Below, in pieces: positions 16,715-25,722 of a stretch of DNA of 60,880 nucleotides. The translations under genes were made by a program, and so were the position numbers. The DNA is from an uncultured Clostridia bacterium (GTDB lineage: Bacteria > Bacillota > Clostridia > Christensenellales > UBA1242): NCBI GenBank assembly GCA_934757865.1, contig CAKVLS010000006.1:1-60880 (forward strand). The letters run 5' to 3'. A model generated the notes under the pieces. The model ran no database searches, was not told where the DNA came from, and saw only the letters and a list, made by a program, of their open reading frames with translations. Position 1 is the first letter of the stretch; the number at the start of each line of letters is the position of its first letter.

Positions 16715-17443
16715 TTAATTGTACTTTACCTTCATACCGGCATTTTTTAACTTGCGGTAATACTCAAGCATATCTGTTGCTCTTTGGTTAATGGTGTTTT
16801 TGTGCTCAAGCCAGTATGTGCTCTGGGCGGCATAGTCAGCTCTATGGCACTCAAGCAAAAACTCAAAATTATCTTCGCCTATCTTGTTAATTAGTGCAAA
16901 AGTCGTTTTAGTGTTTAACCTATTGCCATTAGTAGACATATTGTATAACTTAATGTATCTAAAAAACTCATGCTCACGAACTAGCGTTTTGATAGTCTTT
17001 ATCTCATGCTTTTCTAGTTCAAATCTTTTTAGAATTCTGGGAGTAAGTCTAGCAGAGTATACTTCGTGTTTAGTGAACTTATATTTTTTGTACTTGCGAA
17101 GATTCTTTTTTAGAGCAATAGGTTTGCCTATATCGTGTAGAAGCATTGTCCATAGAAGGAGTGTTTTGTCGCCCTTATAACTTTTGTCCTCAGCAATATA
17201 TTCTACAGCTTTTAGGATATGTGTATCCACAGTGTACATATGATGCACATTTTTTTGGTCAAGTCCTATACAAGGTAAAAACTCCGGCAAAATATCTTTC
17301 AAAACGCCCTTTTCATTTAGGTCAAAAAATATTTGCTCAAGCTTTTTACTTTTCATTATATCTTGCATCTCTTGTCTTAAGGTGCTTTCTTTGATGCGGT
17401 ATTTTTTTAGTATACCTAGGTATGTTTCATTTTTGTACTTCAT
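16715..17443 (-). CDS. HD-domain protein related to the C-terminal domain of CCA-adding enzymes
   Basis: The ATG at 17443 gives 242 residues; a longer frame to 17578 would overlap the plus-strand gene and has no ribosome site. Seen: His75 in VDTHILKAVEYI and the HD pair His103-Asp104 in LLHDIGKP, then HEVYSARLTPRILKRF and REHEFFRYI, the order found in HD domains of tRNA nucleotidyltransferases. The nucleotidyltransferase head is absent, so this is a stand-alone HD phosphohydrolase (substrate perhaps a 2',3'-cyclic or nucleotide phosphate; inference). The gene appears leaderless. Confidence 0.8.
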   Translation of the reverse strand: MKYKNETYLGILKKYRIKESTLRQEMQDIMKSKKLEQIFFDLNEKGVLKDILPEFLPCIGLDQKNVHHMYTVDTHILKAVEYIAEDKSYKGDKTLLLWTMLLHDIGKPIALKKNLRKYKKYKFTKHEVYSARLTPRILKRFELEKHEIKTIKTLVREHEFFRYIKLYNMSTNGNRLNTKTTFALINKIGEDNFEFLLECHRADYAAQSTYWLEHKNTINQRATDMLEYYRKLKNAGMKVKYN

Positions 17444-17449
17444 ATTTTT

Positions 17450-17478
17450 ATTATAACACACCACAAAAAATTTAACAA
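17450..17478 (-). promoter_or_regulatory. Promoter giving a probable leaderless HD-gene transcript
   Basis: TTGTTA (17478-17473), 17-bp spacer, TATAAT (17455-17450), then six bases and the ATG at 17443. The expected start point is the A of ATG; no SD exists. Confidence 0.65.
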
Positions 17479-17521
17479 ATATATATAACCTTTCATATAT
17501 GCTATAAAAAGGAGATTTTTT

Positions 17522-18055
17522 ATGATAGATATAAAAGGCTTGCCTTTTGCCTCTAATGAGGCTTATCCAGATAGCCAAACTTTTAGCGGCAACAGCGCTG
17601 ATGCCAAACTTTTGTCCAAGGCTTTTTCTAGCTGCGGCTCAGAGACTACGGCTATACTTCAATATGTTTTTCAGCACTATGTTATACCAGATGAGGACAT
17701 CGCCAATATTCTTGGCAAAATAGCAAGAACAGAGATGATACACCATGAGCTACTTGGTGAGGCTATAGTTAAGTGTGGCGAAACGCCATATTATACCAAT
17801 GGCTTTGGGGGAGACTATACAACAAAATGTGTATACGAAAGCTCCAACCTAACTGATATGCTATTGCAAAATATCAATGACGAAAAGGCCGCTATTGAAT
17901 ATTATGAGGCTATCAAGCCAAAACTTTCTAATGACAACCTAAAAGCCATGATAGACAGAATAGTACTTGATGAGGTTATACATATAGATACTTTTACTAA
18001 GCTGCTAGAATATATCAATTATTATAAGGACATCGAAAAGCCCGAAAACACCTAA
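17522..18055 (+). CDS. Ferritin-like diiron/dimanganese protein
   Basis: A 177-residue four-helix-bundle protein with the metal-ligand set Glu41, Glu71-x-x-His74 (EMIHHE), Glu121 and Glu151-x-x-His154 (DEVIHID). This is the E, ExxH, E, ExxH pattern of ferritin-like, rubrerythrin and CotJC/manganese-catalase-related proteins. No rubredoxin Cys domain is present. Likely roles are peroxide detoxification or a spore-coat-associated catalase-like function; the sequence does not decide. SD AAAAGGAG precedes the ATG. Its upstream region is shared, divergently, with the leaderless HD gene. Confidence 0.8.
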   Translation: MIDIKGLPFASNEAYPDSQTFSGNSADAKLLSKAFSSCGSETTAILQYVFQHYVIPDEDIANILGKIARTEMIHHELLGEAIVKCGETPYYTNGFGGDYTTKCVYESSNLTDMLLQNINDEKAAIEYYEAIKPKLSNDNLKAMIDRIVLDEVIHIDTFTKLLEYINYYKDIEKPENT

Positions 18056-18080
18056 AAAAGTGCTAAATTTAAGTTAATAA

Positions 18081-18109
18081 TTGACTAAAAAGTCAACTTA
18101 TAGTATAGT
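18081..18109 (+). promoter_or_regulatory. Promoter of the ABC-F gene with an overlapping palindrome
   Basis: TTGACT (18081-18086), 17-bp spacer, TATAGT (18104-18109). The -35 is the left arm of the perfect inverted repeat TTGACTAAAAAGTCAA (18081-18096), a possible operator. Confidence 0.65.
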
Positions 18110-18137
18110 TAATTTATCTAAAAGGAAAAATTAAATT

Positions 18138-19706
18138 ATGCTACAAGTAATAGATGTAACTTTGAGTTTTGGCAATCGCAAACTTTTTCAAGATGTTAAT
18201 TTGAAATTTACTAAGGGCAACTGCTACGGAATAATTGGAGCTAACGGTGCTGGTAAGTCAACATTTTTGAAACTTTTGTCAGGCGAGCTAGAGACAACAA
18301 AAGGCGAAATTGTTATGGGCAAAAACGAAAGAATGTCTGTCCTAGAACAAAACCAAAATAAATATGATGACGAAACAGTACTAAGAACAGTTCTTCTTGG
18401 ACACAAGAGACTGATGGATATAGCGGACGAAAAAGACGCTTTGTATGCAAAGCCTGATTTTAATGACGCAGACGGTATTAGAGCTAGTGAGCTAGAACAA
18501 GAGTTTTTGGAACTAGGTGGCTGGGAAGCTGAGGGCAACGCTGAGACTTTGCTAAAAGATATTGGCGTAGATAGTAGCTTATACAATCAAAAAATGGGAG
18601 ATATTGACCCTAAGATAAAGGTTAAGGTTCTTCTTGCACAAGCACTATTTGATAACCCAGACATTTTGATACTAGACGAGCCAACTAACAACCTAGATGT
18701 TAAGACTATCTCTTGGCTAGAAAACTTCTTACTAAACTTTGAGAACACTATCATCACAGTATCACACAACAGACACTTCCTTAATAAAGTTTGTACACAT
18801 ATCTGCGATGTAGACTTTGGCAAAATCAGTATGTACTTTGGTAACTACGACTTTTGGTACGAGACTAGCCAACTTATTCTTCGTCAACAAAAAGAAGCTA
18901 ACAAAAAGATGGAAGCTAGAGCAAAAGAACTTCAAGACTTTATCGCAAGATTTAGTGCCAATGCTTCTAAGTCTAAGCAAGCAACTTCTCGTAAGAGAGA
19001 ATTAGAAAAAATAACTCTTGAAGATATCAAACCATCTTCTCGTAGATATCCATTTATCTCGTTTAACACTGACAAAAATATCGGTAACGATATACTTAAT
19101 GTCGAGGGTTTAACCAAACCGGGCATATTTGAGAATGTAAGCTTTGTCGTTAACCGTGACGACAAGATTGCCTTCCTTAGCGACAACGCCAATACAGTAT
19201 CTGCATTATTTGAGATATTGATGGGCAATGACAAAGATTATAAAGGTACAGTTAAATGGGGTAAAACTATCTCTGTCGGTTATATGCCAAAAGATTATGA
19301 CGAGCTATTTGATACCGACCTTAATTTGACCGAGTGGCTAGGACAATATAGTAAAGAAAAAGACACCACATATCTTCGTGGCTGGCTAGGCAGAATGCTA
19401 TTTTCTGGTGAAGAAGCTCTAAAAAATACAAGAGTTTTGTCAGGTGGTGAAAAAGTTCGTTGTATGCTAGCAAAAGCCATGCTTGCACAAGGCAACTTTG
19501 TCATACTAGACGAGCCAACTAATCACTTAGACCTTGAAAGTATCACCGCCCTTAACAAAGGTATGATTAACTTCAAAGGTCCAATGCTATTTAGTTCTGT
19601 TGACCAAGAGGTAGTATCTACTGTTGCTAACAGAATTATAAGAATAGGCAAGACCAAAGAGTTTGATAAATATATCACTTACGATGAGTATTTAGAGAGA
19701 TTTTAA
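18138..19706 (+). CDS. ABC-F ATPase (YkpA/YbiT-like)
   Basis: A 522-residue soluble twin-ATPase protein without membrane segments; ABC-F proteins act on the ribosome in translation or antibiotic protection. NBD1: Walker A GANGAGKST (34-42) and Walker B ILILDEPTNNLD, but the signature region reads MGDIDPKIKVKVLLAQALF rather than LSGGQ. NBD2: canonical signature LSGGEKVR (about 434-441) and Walker B FVILDEPTNHLD, but the Walker A position reads FLSDNANTVSALF with no Lys. So one composite ATP site is intact and the other degenerate in both halves. The linker (about 245-300) is rich in Lys/Arg and is shorter than in antibiotic-resistance ABC-Fs. AAAAGGA SD. Confidence 0.9.
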   Translation: MLQVIDVTLSFGNRKLFQDVNLKFTKGNCYGIIGANGAGKSTFLKLLSGELETTKGEIVMGKNERMSVLEQNQNKYDDETVLRTVLLGHKRLMDIADEKDALYAKPDFNDADGIRASELEQEFLELGGWEAEGNAETLLKDIGVDSSLYNQKMGDIDPKIKVKVLLAQALFDNPDILILDEPTNNLDVKTISWLENFLLNFENTIITVSHNRHFLNKVCTHICDVDFGKISMYFGNYDFWYETSQLILRQQKEANKKMEARAKELQDFIARFSANASKSKQATSRKRELEKITLEDIKPSSRRYPFISFNTDKNIGNDILNVEGLTKPGIFENVSFVVNRDDKIAFLSDNANTVSALFEILMGNDKDYKGTVKWGKTISVGYMPKDYDELFDTDLNLTEWLGQYSKEKDTTYLRGWLGRMLFSGEEALKNTRVLSGGEKVRCMLAKAMLAQGNFVILDEPTNHLDLESITALNKGMINFKGPMLFSSVDQEVVSTVANRIIRIGKTKEFDKYITYDEYLERF

Positions 19707-19716
19707 TTATTGATAT

Positions 19717-19750
19717 AAAAAAGGACAGAGCTAATAGCTTTGTCTTTTTT
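19717..19750 (+). terminator. Intrinsic terminator after the ABC-F gene
   Basis: GACAGAGCT / AGCTTTGTC stem with one G-U pair, loop AAT, then a T-run. Confidence 0.8.
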
Positions 19751-19774
19751 CTACTTTTTTACATATACAATACT

Positions 19775-19945
19775 ATGGATAATTGCATTAGTGGTAAAGA
19801 AATTTTGAGCTTAGCTAGCTTGCTTGCTATCAAATTAACAGAGGATTTAGAGGGCCCAGAGCTTTTGAGACTCAAACTTCTTATCAATCAATTAAGTAAT
19901 GACATTAACACTATTTACCTCTCAAAAGCCCTAAATAAGCGTTAA
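19775..19945 (+). CDS. Small helical protein, 56 residues (possible DUF6774-like)
   Basis: An ATG at 19775 opens 56 codons ending TAA at 19943-19945. The product is amphipathic and helical (ILSLASLLAIKLTEDLEGPEL, then LKLLINQLSNDINTI), reminiscent of the small clostridial family of the form LxxLAxxLAxxLxxxLxxxELxxLxxxxxQLxDxLxTI. Against it: no clear SD and no obvious own promoter, and it directly follows the ABC-F terminator. It fills most of the 330-base gap 19707-20036. Confidence 0.45.
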   Translation: MDNCISGKEILSLASLLAIKLTEDLEGPELLRLKLLINQLSNDINTIYLSKALNKR

Positions 19946-20036
19946 AATAGCCCTTTTGGGTCAAAAATTGTTTGTTAGCTGTTTACAAATGGCATTTTTT
20001 ATGATAAATTATAAATATATAAAGGAGTACAAAAGT

Positions 20037-20837
20037 ATGAAAAAGATTATACCTTTGGTTTTATTTATCTTAATAGTTGGCTTTATTGGATTTTTCTTCT
20101 TGAACAACAATTTAGCTATGACAACCCTAATCAGCCAAGATTATGGCAAAATCGCCGAGACTTATAACAAAGGCGTTAAGGGTATAACTGGTCACTCAAA
20201 GTATTATTATGAGAACGAGACTAAGACTTATGTTGCAGGCAAAGTTTCTACAACAAGCAAGACCAAAATTAGTATTATCTTAGATGGCGAAAATGTTTCT
20301 AAAATCTATGGCACAGTAAGCGACACAGACTATGAGCTAGAAGTTTACTATGAGGTAGGCGAAACAGAAACTCTTACTTATGTAACAAAGACTCCTAAGG
20401 GCGAAGAGCCTATCAAAACTATCTACAATGATGCAACAGCAGACTATGTACTAGATACTATTCTTAATGCAAAACCTGTAATGTTTGCTCTAAGTGGAGT
20501 AGCAGAAAAAACAACTCTTCAAACTTTGACCGAGTACACAGAGCAAGACAAAGCACAATTTAAGGACAAAGTTTCAAGCAACTTCAGTTTCAAACCTTTT
20601 GGTGCTAAGTTTAAGCTAACAGTTAGCGATACAGAGTCTTATATGGCAGGCATTGATGTGCTTGGCAAACTACACTCTATTGAGTACAAATCAGGCACAA
20701 CTACTGACTACACAATCAAAACTACTGACTTTGTAAAATTTGACAAAGTATCTATCTACTGGAAGAACCAAAGTGCGTTTAGCGGTGTTACCCCAGAAGG
20801 TATCCCAACAACTCCAGCACCAGTTCCAGGGGCATAA
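20037..20837 (+). CDS. Membrane-anchored extracytoplasmic protein, unknown function
   Basis: The ATG at 20037 is chosen because AAAGGAG lies 8 bases before it; the longer frame from 19956 lacks an SD. The 266-residue product has an N-terminal hydrophobic signal-anchor (MKKIIPLVLFILIVGFIGFFF) with no lipobox Cys. The outside part is beta-rich with many Thr/Lys/Tyr (YYENETKTYVAGKVSTTSKTK) and ends in a Pro-rich tail (PTTPAPVPGA). No enzyme motif is visible. It is similar in style, not demonstrably in sequence, to the lipoprotein at 11619. Single gene between terminators. Confidence 0.7.
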   Translation: MKKIIPLVLFILIVGFIGFFFLNNNLAMTTLISQDYGKIAETYNKGVKGITGHSKYYYENETKTYVAGKVSTTSKTKISIILDGENVSKIYGTVSDTDYELEVYYEVGETETLTYVTKTPKGEEPIKTIYNDATADYVLDTILNAKPVMFALSGVAEKTTLQTLTEYTEQDKAQFKDKVSSNFSFKPFGAKFKLTVSDTESYMAGIDVLGKLHSIEYKSGTTTDYTIKTTDFVKFDKVSIYWKNQSAFSGVTPEGIPTTPAPVPGA

Positions 20838-20845
20838 CATTAAAC

Positions 20846-20874
20846 AAAACGACCCAAAATTAGGTCGTTTTTTA
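20846..20874 (+). terminator. Intrinsic terminator
   Basis: Perfect AAAACGACC / GGTCGTTTT arms, 8-base loop, T-run. Confidence 0.85.
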
Positions 20875-20886
20875 TTTTACTTTTTA

Positions 20887-20915
20887 TTGATAAATATAGT
20901 TATATTTGGTATAAT
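20887..20915 (+). promoter_or_regulatory. Promoter of the 133-residue membrane protein gene
   Basis: TTGATA (20887-20892), 17-bp spacer ending TGG, TATAAT (20910-20915), a TGn-extended -10. Confidence 0.75.
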
Positions 20916-20940
20916 CAAAATATATTAAGGAGAAAATAAT

Positions 20941-21342
20941 ATGACAACTCTAGAAATTATTTTATCAGTTGCAGTTGCAGTTGAGACTTTGATTTTGATA
21001 GGTATAGGCGTATACAAGCTTAAACATAGCGCCCCAGGCGGAGTTAAGATAAAAGATAATGTTAGATACACTAAGACTAGCGAAATCAAAACTGATGAAA
21101 AAGATGTTAACATAAGCTATAACGAAAAAGACCTTGTTCTTGTTGCGGACAAAGTATACACAGCAAGCAAGACCGGCGAGCTTAAACCTGGCAAATACAT
21201 TATCCTATCTACACAAGAGGGAAAAGAGTATTTGACTATGCGTATCAATGATGTTTGCCGTAACCAAAAGCACGGCTCAGAAGTTGTCTTTGCAGAGGGC
21301 GATATTGTGTCGGCAGTTAACGAGCCTATTATTTTGAGATAA
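20941..21342 (+). CDS. Single-pass membrane protein, unknown function
   Basis: A 133-residue protein with an N-terminal membrane helix (about 3-25: LEIILSVAVAVETLILIGIGVY), a short basic turn KLKHSAPGG, and a soluble beta-type domain (DLVLVADKVYTASKTGELKPGKYIILSTQEGKEYLTMRIND). The soluble part resembles a small beta-barrel with conserved-looking Gly turns but I do not recognise a family. AAGGAG SD 7 bases before the ATG and its own promoter indicate an independent gene. Confidence 0.7.
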   Translation: MTTLEIILSVAVAVETLILIGIGVYKLKHSAPGGVKIKDNVRYTKTSEIKTDEKDVNISYNEKDLVLVADKVYTASKTGELKPGKYIILSTQEGKEYLTMRINDVCRNQKHGSEVVFAEGDIVSAVNEPIILR

Positions 21343-21460
21343 GACTAGTACTTGTTACTTTCACAAAAATGAATTTTTTGGCATAGATAAAAAGTACTTT
21401 AATAACTTATGATTAAGCTTATGCGCTTGAGTTAACAATAAAAAAAGTAAAAGGAAAAGT

Positions 21461-23155
21461 ATGAAAAGATTTCTTGTATGTTTGAGCATTATAGTTATCG
21501 CAGTGTGCGGACTTTTTCTATATGACCACTTTGTAGGATTTGACGGAGGAGATGACAACAGCAATGTCAAGACCGAGGGCGAAAAATATGTAGTATCTTG
21601 GGAGGCAGCTCCTAGTGCTACCAACTACGAAGTATATATAGACGGCACGCTTATTGATAGCGTTGATACAACAAAAGTTGATATAACAGAATACCTTGTT
21701 AATGACGGCACTTATGCTATACAGGTTAAGGCGCTTACTGTAGACAGTGGCGAAGCTGTCATATATCAAGAAAATTATAAATATGAAGCCAAATTAAAAA
21801 GCGACTTTATGCGTAAGACCTTTTTTATGAACGGCAAAGTTTATGATTATAATATAGAGAGTATGGACGAGTACAAAATGTTTGTTTGGTACAATGTCCT
21901 ATATAGAAATTCTGGCGTAAGATGGTATAACTCATGCAGCTCTATCAATATAGCCAATGTTAGCAGAATAACATACAACTATATATGTGACTACCCAGAG
22001 TATGACGCTGTAGTCGGCAGAAGTATGTACGCTAGTAAAGTAGACGGCAATATCTATAGACTATCAAACTATGAGTATTACCTTCCTAAGGACTTTACTT
22101 TGAGTGTAGCAAATGCTACAAATACAACAGCACCTAAACTATACGATTATATTCATGATGATAGTATATCATCAAATTATGCAAGAACTCAGTACAAAAA
22201 AGCAACAATATTCAATAGAGAATACGAGAAAGCAAGTACTAGCACTGAGAGAACTTTTCCTATTGACGACCCAAACAACACAAGAGCTGTCGTATACAAT
22301 ACCGAACAACTATTTATGGTAGCTCAATATGGAGCAACACCAGTGTTTGACGATAGTGCAGTAGTTGCAAAAACTTGCTACGAAAATGCAAAAACTATAC
22401 TAAGAACTATCAACAACTCAGACGATTTGACCGATTACCAAAAAGCCCTTAACATATATAGATACATTTGTATGAATGTAAGTTACGACCATGTACTATA
22501 TGACTTTATGGCATACACAGGCGACTATTCAGTTAGTAGCAATGGTAAATATTCTAGCTTCTATCTAGAAGGCGTTTTGTATGACCTTGACAATCAAGTC
22601 GCAGTTTGTGATGGATTATCAAAAGCTTACGCTCTTATGTGTCGTATCGAAGGCATAGAGGCAACTAAGGTAAACGGCAAAGCGGACGGCGGCGAGCATG
22701 CTTGGAATAAGATTAGACTAGGTGCTGACTACTACATGGTAGATACTACCTGGGGCACTGTTGGATACCGAGGTAGCGGAGAGAATTATGAGGCACTATC
22801 ACACAAGTACTTCCTTATCGGCGAAGACGATATGACAGACCACAAAAGTTCTTTTGAGGTAAAAACTCCTAAGACAATATCATTTGATTATTATTCAACC
22901 CAAAAGATAGGCACAGTTAGTGCAGTAATTACAAGTGATGAGGACTTTGATAAACTAAAAACTTATCTAAACCTTAACTCAACTGTCAATGCTATGGAGA
23001 TAAAACTAAGCGATGAGTATTATAATGAGATTATTTCTAGCGGTATGAAAGTTGGAACTTATGTTAACACTAAGTTAAGTTCTGTACTATATGGCAGCCA
23101 AAGTATAGCAATGGACCAAGTAGTACTTGTACAGCTAGTTAGAAAAGTAGCATAG
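21461..23155 (+). CDS. Secreted/anchored transglutaminase-like protein with an Ig-fold N-terminal domain
   Basis: A 564-residue envelope protein. An N-terminal signal-anchor (MKRFLVCLSIIVIAVCGLFLY) precedes a fibronectin-III-like domain (about 45-115, WEAAPSATNYEVYIDG and DGTYAIQVKAL). The core transglutaminase fold is in the second half: Cys in VAVCDGLSKAYALMCRIEGI, His in GEHAWNKIRLG and Asp in YYMVDTTWGT, the papain-like triad in the correct order. Family members act as cysteine proteases, cross-linkers or peptidoglycan-peptide-related enzymes outside the cell. Substrate unknown. SD AAAAGGAAAAG. A terminator follows. Confidence 0.85.
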   Translation: MKRFLVCLSIIVIAVCGLFLYDHFVGFDGGDDNSNVKTEGEKYVVSWEAAPSATNYEVYIDGTLIDSVDTTKVDITEYLVNDGTYAIQVKALTVDSGEAVIYQENYKYEAKLKSDFMRKTFFMNGKVYDYNIESMDEYKMFVWYNVLYRNSGVRWYNSCSSINIANVSRITYNYICDYPEYDAVVGRSMYASKVDGNIYRLSNYEYYLPKDFTLSVANATNTTAPKLYDYIHDDSISSNYARTQYKKATIFNREYEKASTSTERTFPIDDPNNTRAVVYNTEQLFMVAQYGATPVFDDSAVVAKTCYENAKTILRTINNSDDLTDYQKALNIYRYICMNVSYDHVLYDFMAYTGDYSVSSNGKYSSFYLEGVLYDLDNQVAVCDGLSKAYALMCRIEGIEATKVNGKADGGEHAWNKIRLGADYYMVDTTWGTVGYRGSGENYEALSHKYFLIGEDDMTDHKSSFEVKTPKTISFDYYSTQKIGTVSAVITSDEDFDKLKTYLNLNSTVNAMEIKLSDEYYNEIISSGMKVGTYVNTKLSSVLYGSQSIAMDQVVLVQLVRKVA

Positions 23156-23170
23156 ATATAAACTTAAATT

Positions 23171-23206
23171 AAAAAACACTTCCACATTTTTGGAGGTGTT
23201 TTTTTT
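23171..23206 (+). terminator. Intrinsic terminator after the transglutaminase-like gene
   Basis: CACTTCCA / TGGAGGTG stem (one G-U), loop CATTTT, followed by eight Ts. Confidence 0.85.
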
Positions 23207-23273
23207 GATGCGATTTTGCAATGAATAGAAAAAATTGCTTTTTTACATACTACTAAAAAAGGAATTTTTTGGT

Positions 23274-24647
23274 ATGCAGAGTTTGAAACATTTGGCAAAT
23301 AAGATAAAAAAAGAACTTAACAACTGCGGCGATATAATTGTTAGAGAAGAGCAAGATTTTATCGTTATGTACATTGATGGCATTTGCGATACCAAAGAGA
23401 TTAACCTTAACATTATTGGCAAAGGGAAAGCAAGTATTGGCGAAATCAAAAAGGCTAAAAATATAGATGAACTTTGCACGGCGCTTTTGCAGGGCAAGAC
23501 TATCAAGTTAACAGCTGACGGGAATTTTATACTTAATACCACCAAGTATGAGTTTAGACCAGTGAGTGAGCCACCAACTTCGGTAGTAATCAAAGGCCCT
23601 CGTGAAGGTTTTACTGAAAATGTCAAAGTCAATGTTGGACTGATAAGAAAAAGACTAATAACAAAAAATCTCGTGATAGAAGACTTTTCTGTCGGTAGAG
23701 AAACACAGACCGCTATCAAAGTCTTGTACCTCAAAAATATTGCTGACGAAAAAGTTGTCAAAATGCTAAAAGATAGACTTAATAAAATAGACATAGACGG
23801 CGTGATAGATAGTTTTTATATAGAAAATTTTATTAGCGAAAAGCCCTCATCACTTTTCAAAGAGGTAGGTCAAAGCGAAAAGCCTGATGTTGTGACTGCT
23901 AAGATGTTAGAGGGCAGGGTAGCAATAATTGTTGACGGCTCGCCTATTGTGCTTACTGTTCCATTTATCTTCATAGAGGACTTGCAGAGTAGCAACGACT
24001 ATTATTCTAACGCAACAAGAGCCACCACCAAGAGACTAATAAGACTAGTAGGCGGATTTACGGCAGTGTTTGTACCGGGTATTTATATAGCGCTCATTTT
24101 GTATCACTATGAGATAATACCTATTAAGTTTTTGGTGACTATTATTAACACAACCCAAAATTTACCGCTAAGTCCGTTCCTCGAAATATTTTTTATTATA
24201 TTGCTGTTTGAGATTTTGTTTGAGGCGAGTATCCGTATGCCCAAGTACCTAGGCGTTGCGATATCTATAGTGGGCGCTTTGATACTAGGCGATACGGCGG
24301 TCAAGGCAGGACTTGTCAGTCCTCCGGGCGTGATGGTTGTTGCGATTAGCGGCATAACTATTTATGCAGTGCCGGACGAGAGCGATATTGTGTCAGTGCT
24401 ACGCCTAGTCTTTACTTTCCTCGGCGGTATACTAGGATTGCAAGGAGTAATCACGGGGGCTATTGTCCTTATTAGTTATATCTGCAACCGTTCAAGTTTT
24501 GGAGTACCATATATGGCACCATATACGCCATTTATTTACGCCGACCAAAAGGACTTTTTGATTAAGAAAAATATAACCGAGCTTGTCACTCGTCCTGCTA
24601 GCCTAAAACAAAAAAATAAAAAGAGGTTGAAGTATGAAAAAGATTGA
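23274..24647 (+). CDS. Spore germination protein, GerA family (A subunit)
   Basis: The start at 23274 is taken because AAAAAGGA lies 10 bases upstream; an earlier TTG at 23235 has none. The 457-residue product has an N-terminal cytosolic domain (SVGRETQTAIKVLYLKNIADEKVV, ending PDVVTAKMLEGRVAIIVDGSPIVLTVP, all GerA hallmarks) and about five C-terminal membrane helices. It is a subunit of the nutrient-germinant receptor in the spore inner membrane. It overlaps the next gene by 14 bases. Somewhat shorter than the usual 480-550 residues, at the N-terminus. Confidence 0.93.
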   Translation: MQSLKHLANKIKKELNNCGDIIVREEQDFIVMYIDGICDTKEINLNIIGKGKASIGEIKKAKNIDELCTALLQGKTIKLTADGNFILNTTKYEFRPVSEPPTSVVIKGPREGFTENVKVNVGLIRKRLITKNLVIEDFSVGRETQTAIKVLYLKNIADEKVVKMLKDRLNKIDIDGVIDSFYIENFISEKPSSLFKEVGQSEKPDVVTAKMLEGRVAIIVDGSPIVLTVPFIFIEDLQSSNDYYSNATRATTKRLIRLVGGFTAVFVPGIYIALILYHYEIIPIKFLVTIINTTQNLPLSPFLEIFFIILLFEILFEASIRMPKYLGVAISIVGALILGDTAVKAGLVSPPGVMVVAISGITIYAVPDESDIVSVLRLVFTFLGGILGLQGVITGAIVLISYICNRSSFGVPYMAPYTPFIYADQKDFLIKKNITELVTRPASLKQKNKKRLKYEKD

Positions 24648-25722
24648 TAAAAAAAGTATTATTTCTATAATCCTTCTTAACTTCACCGCAGTCAAAATGA
24701 TGCTATTGCCGTCACTTTGTACAGCCAATATCGGCGGTAGCTCATTTATATTTGTGCTTATGATGTTTATGCTAGAAGTTGCTATTTTGGCGATGCTACT
24801 TTATGTGGCTAAGACTACTAACCAAACATTTTTTGAGACCGTTCAAGATATATTTGGCAAAGTTATTGGAAAGATAATTATTGCTATATATTTTATCTAT
24901 TTTTTAATCAATACTTTTGCTATTACAGAAAGTTTATTTTTGTTTTTATCTGAGCACTTGTATTCGAGATACGAGTGGGTGCAATATATTATCCCGCTAT
25001 TTTTGATGATATTTTTTGTCTCAACTACCAAGCTTGATGGCATGACAAGGACTATACAATTCTTAGTGCCCTTTACTATCTTGTGTATATTTCTTTCTGT
25101 GTTTTTGGGTGCTATAAATTGTGACTTTACCAACTGCTTACCACTATTTGGTAGAGGTGTCCAAAAAGGCCTTAATATTTTTAATTATAGCTACTGGTTT
25201 GGCGATGGGCTTATTATGATGTTGTACTTTGGTAGAGTAGATAACAAAAAGTCCACAAACACCATTATACTTTGGGCGGTAGTTATATCTATTGTCATTT
25301 CATTTTTCTATTTGATATTCTATTGCATCTATGAGACAGACACTATCAATAACAAAGAAGCTATAACAGATGTCCTAAAAGTCTTGCCACAAAACTCAGA
25401 TGTTGGAAGCATCAACTGGGTAATAACAGTCTTGTGGCATGCGGTACTGCTCAACTACATTTGCCTCAACGCCTTTGCTACTCGAACATTTTTTGAGGGG
25501 CTTGTGCCTATCAAAAACGCAAAAATCTCAATCTCCATAGTTCTTGCATTTATTCTTGCAGGACTTCTTGTCATTAACTTTGATATGGTCAAACTACTCA
25601 CATTTCTTGTTATCTACACTAAGTATTTTGCTATAGCATGCCAGTATATTTTGCCCGTCATCATAACGGTAGGCTACGCTATCAAAAATAGGAGGAAGCA
25701 TGAAAAAGTTTACGCTAAATAG
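24634..25722 (+). CDS. Spore germination permease, GerB family (B subunit)
   Basis: A 362-residue APC-superfamily-like membrane protein with about ten hydrophobic helices and a basic C-terminus. It is the B subunit of a Ger receptor, where germinants bind and ions are thought to flow. Position between the A and C genes with overlaps on both sides (14 and 23 bases) supports coupled translation of a single receptor. No inactivating change is visible. Confidence 0.9.
   Translation: MKKIDKKSIISIILLNFTAVKMMLLPSLCTANIGGSSFIFVLMMFMLEVAILAMLLYVAKTTNQTFFETVQDIFGKVIGKIIIAIYFIYFLINTFAITESLFLFLSEHLYSRYEWVQYIIPLFLMIFFVSTTKLDGMTRTIQFLVPFTILCIFLSVFLGAINCDFTNCLPLFGRGVQKGLNIFNYSYWFGDGLIMMLYFGRVDNKKSTNTIILWAVVISIVISFFYLIFYCIYETDTINNKEAITDVLKVLPQNSDVGSINWVITVLWHAVLLNYICLNAFATRTFFEGLVPIKNAKISISIVLAFILAGLLVINFDMVKLLTFLVIYTKYFAIACQYILPVIITVGYAIKNRRKHEKVYAK

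Noticed and set aside
17444..17578. Longer start for the HD-domain gene
   Set aside because: The added 45 residues overlap the plus-strand ferritin-like gene and its SD, have no ribosome site, and the promoter lies inside them.
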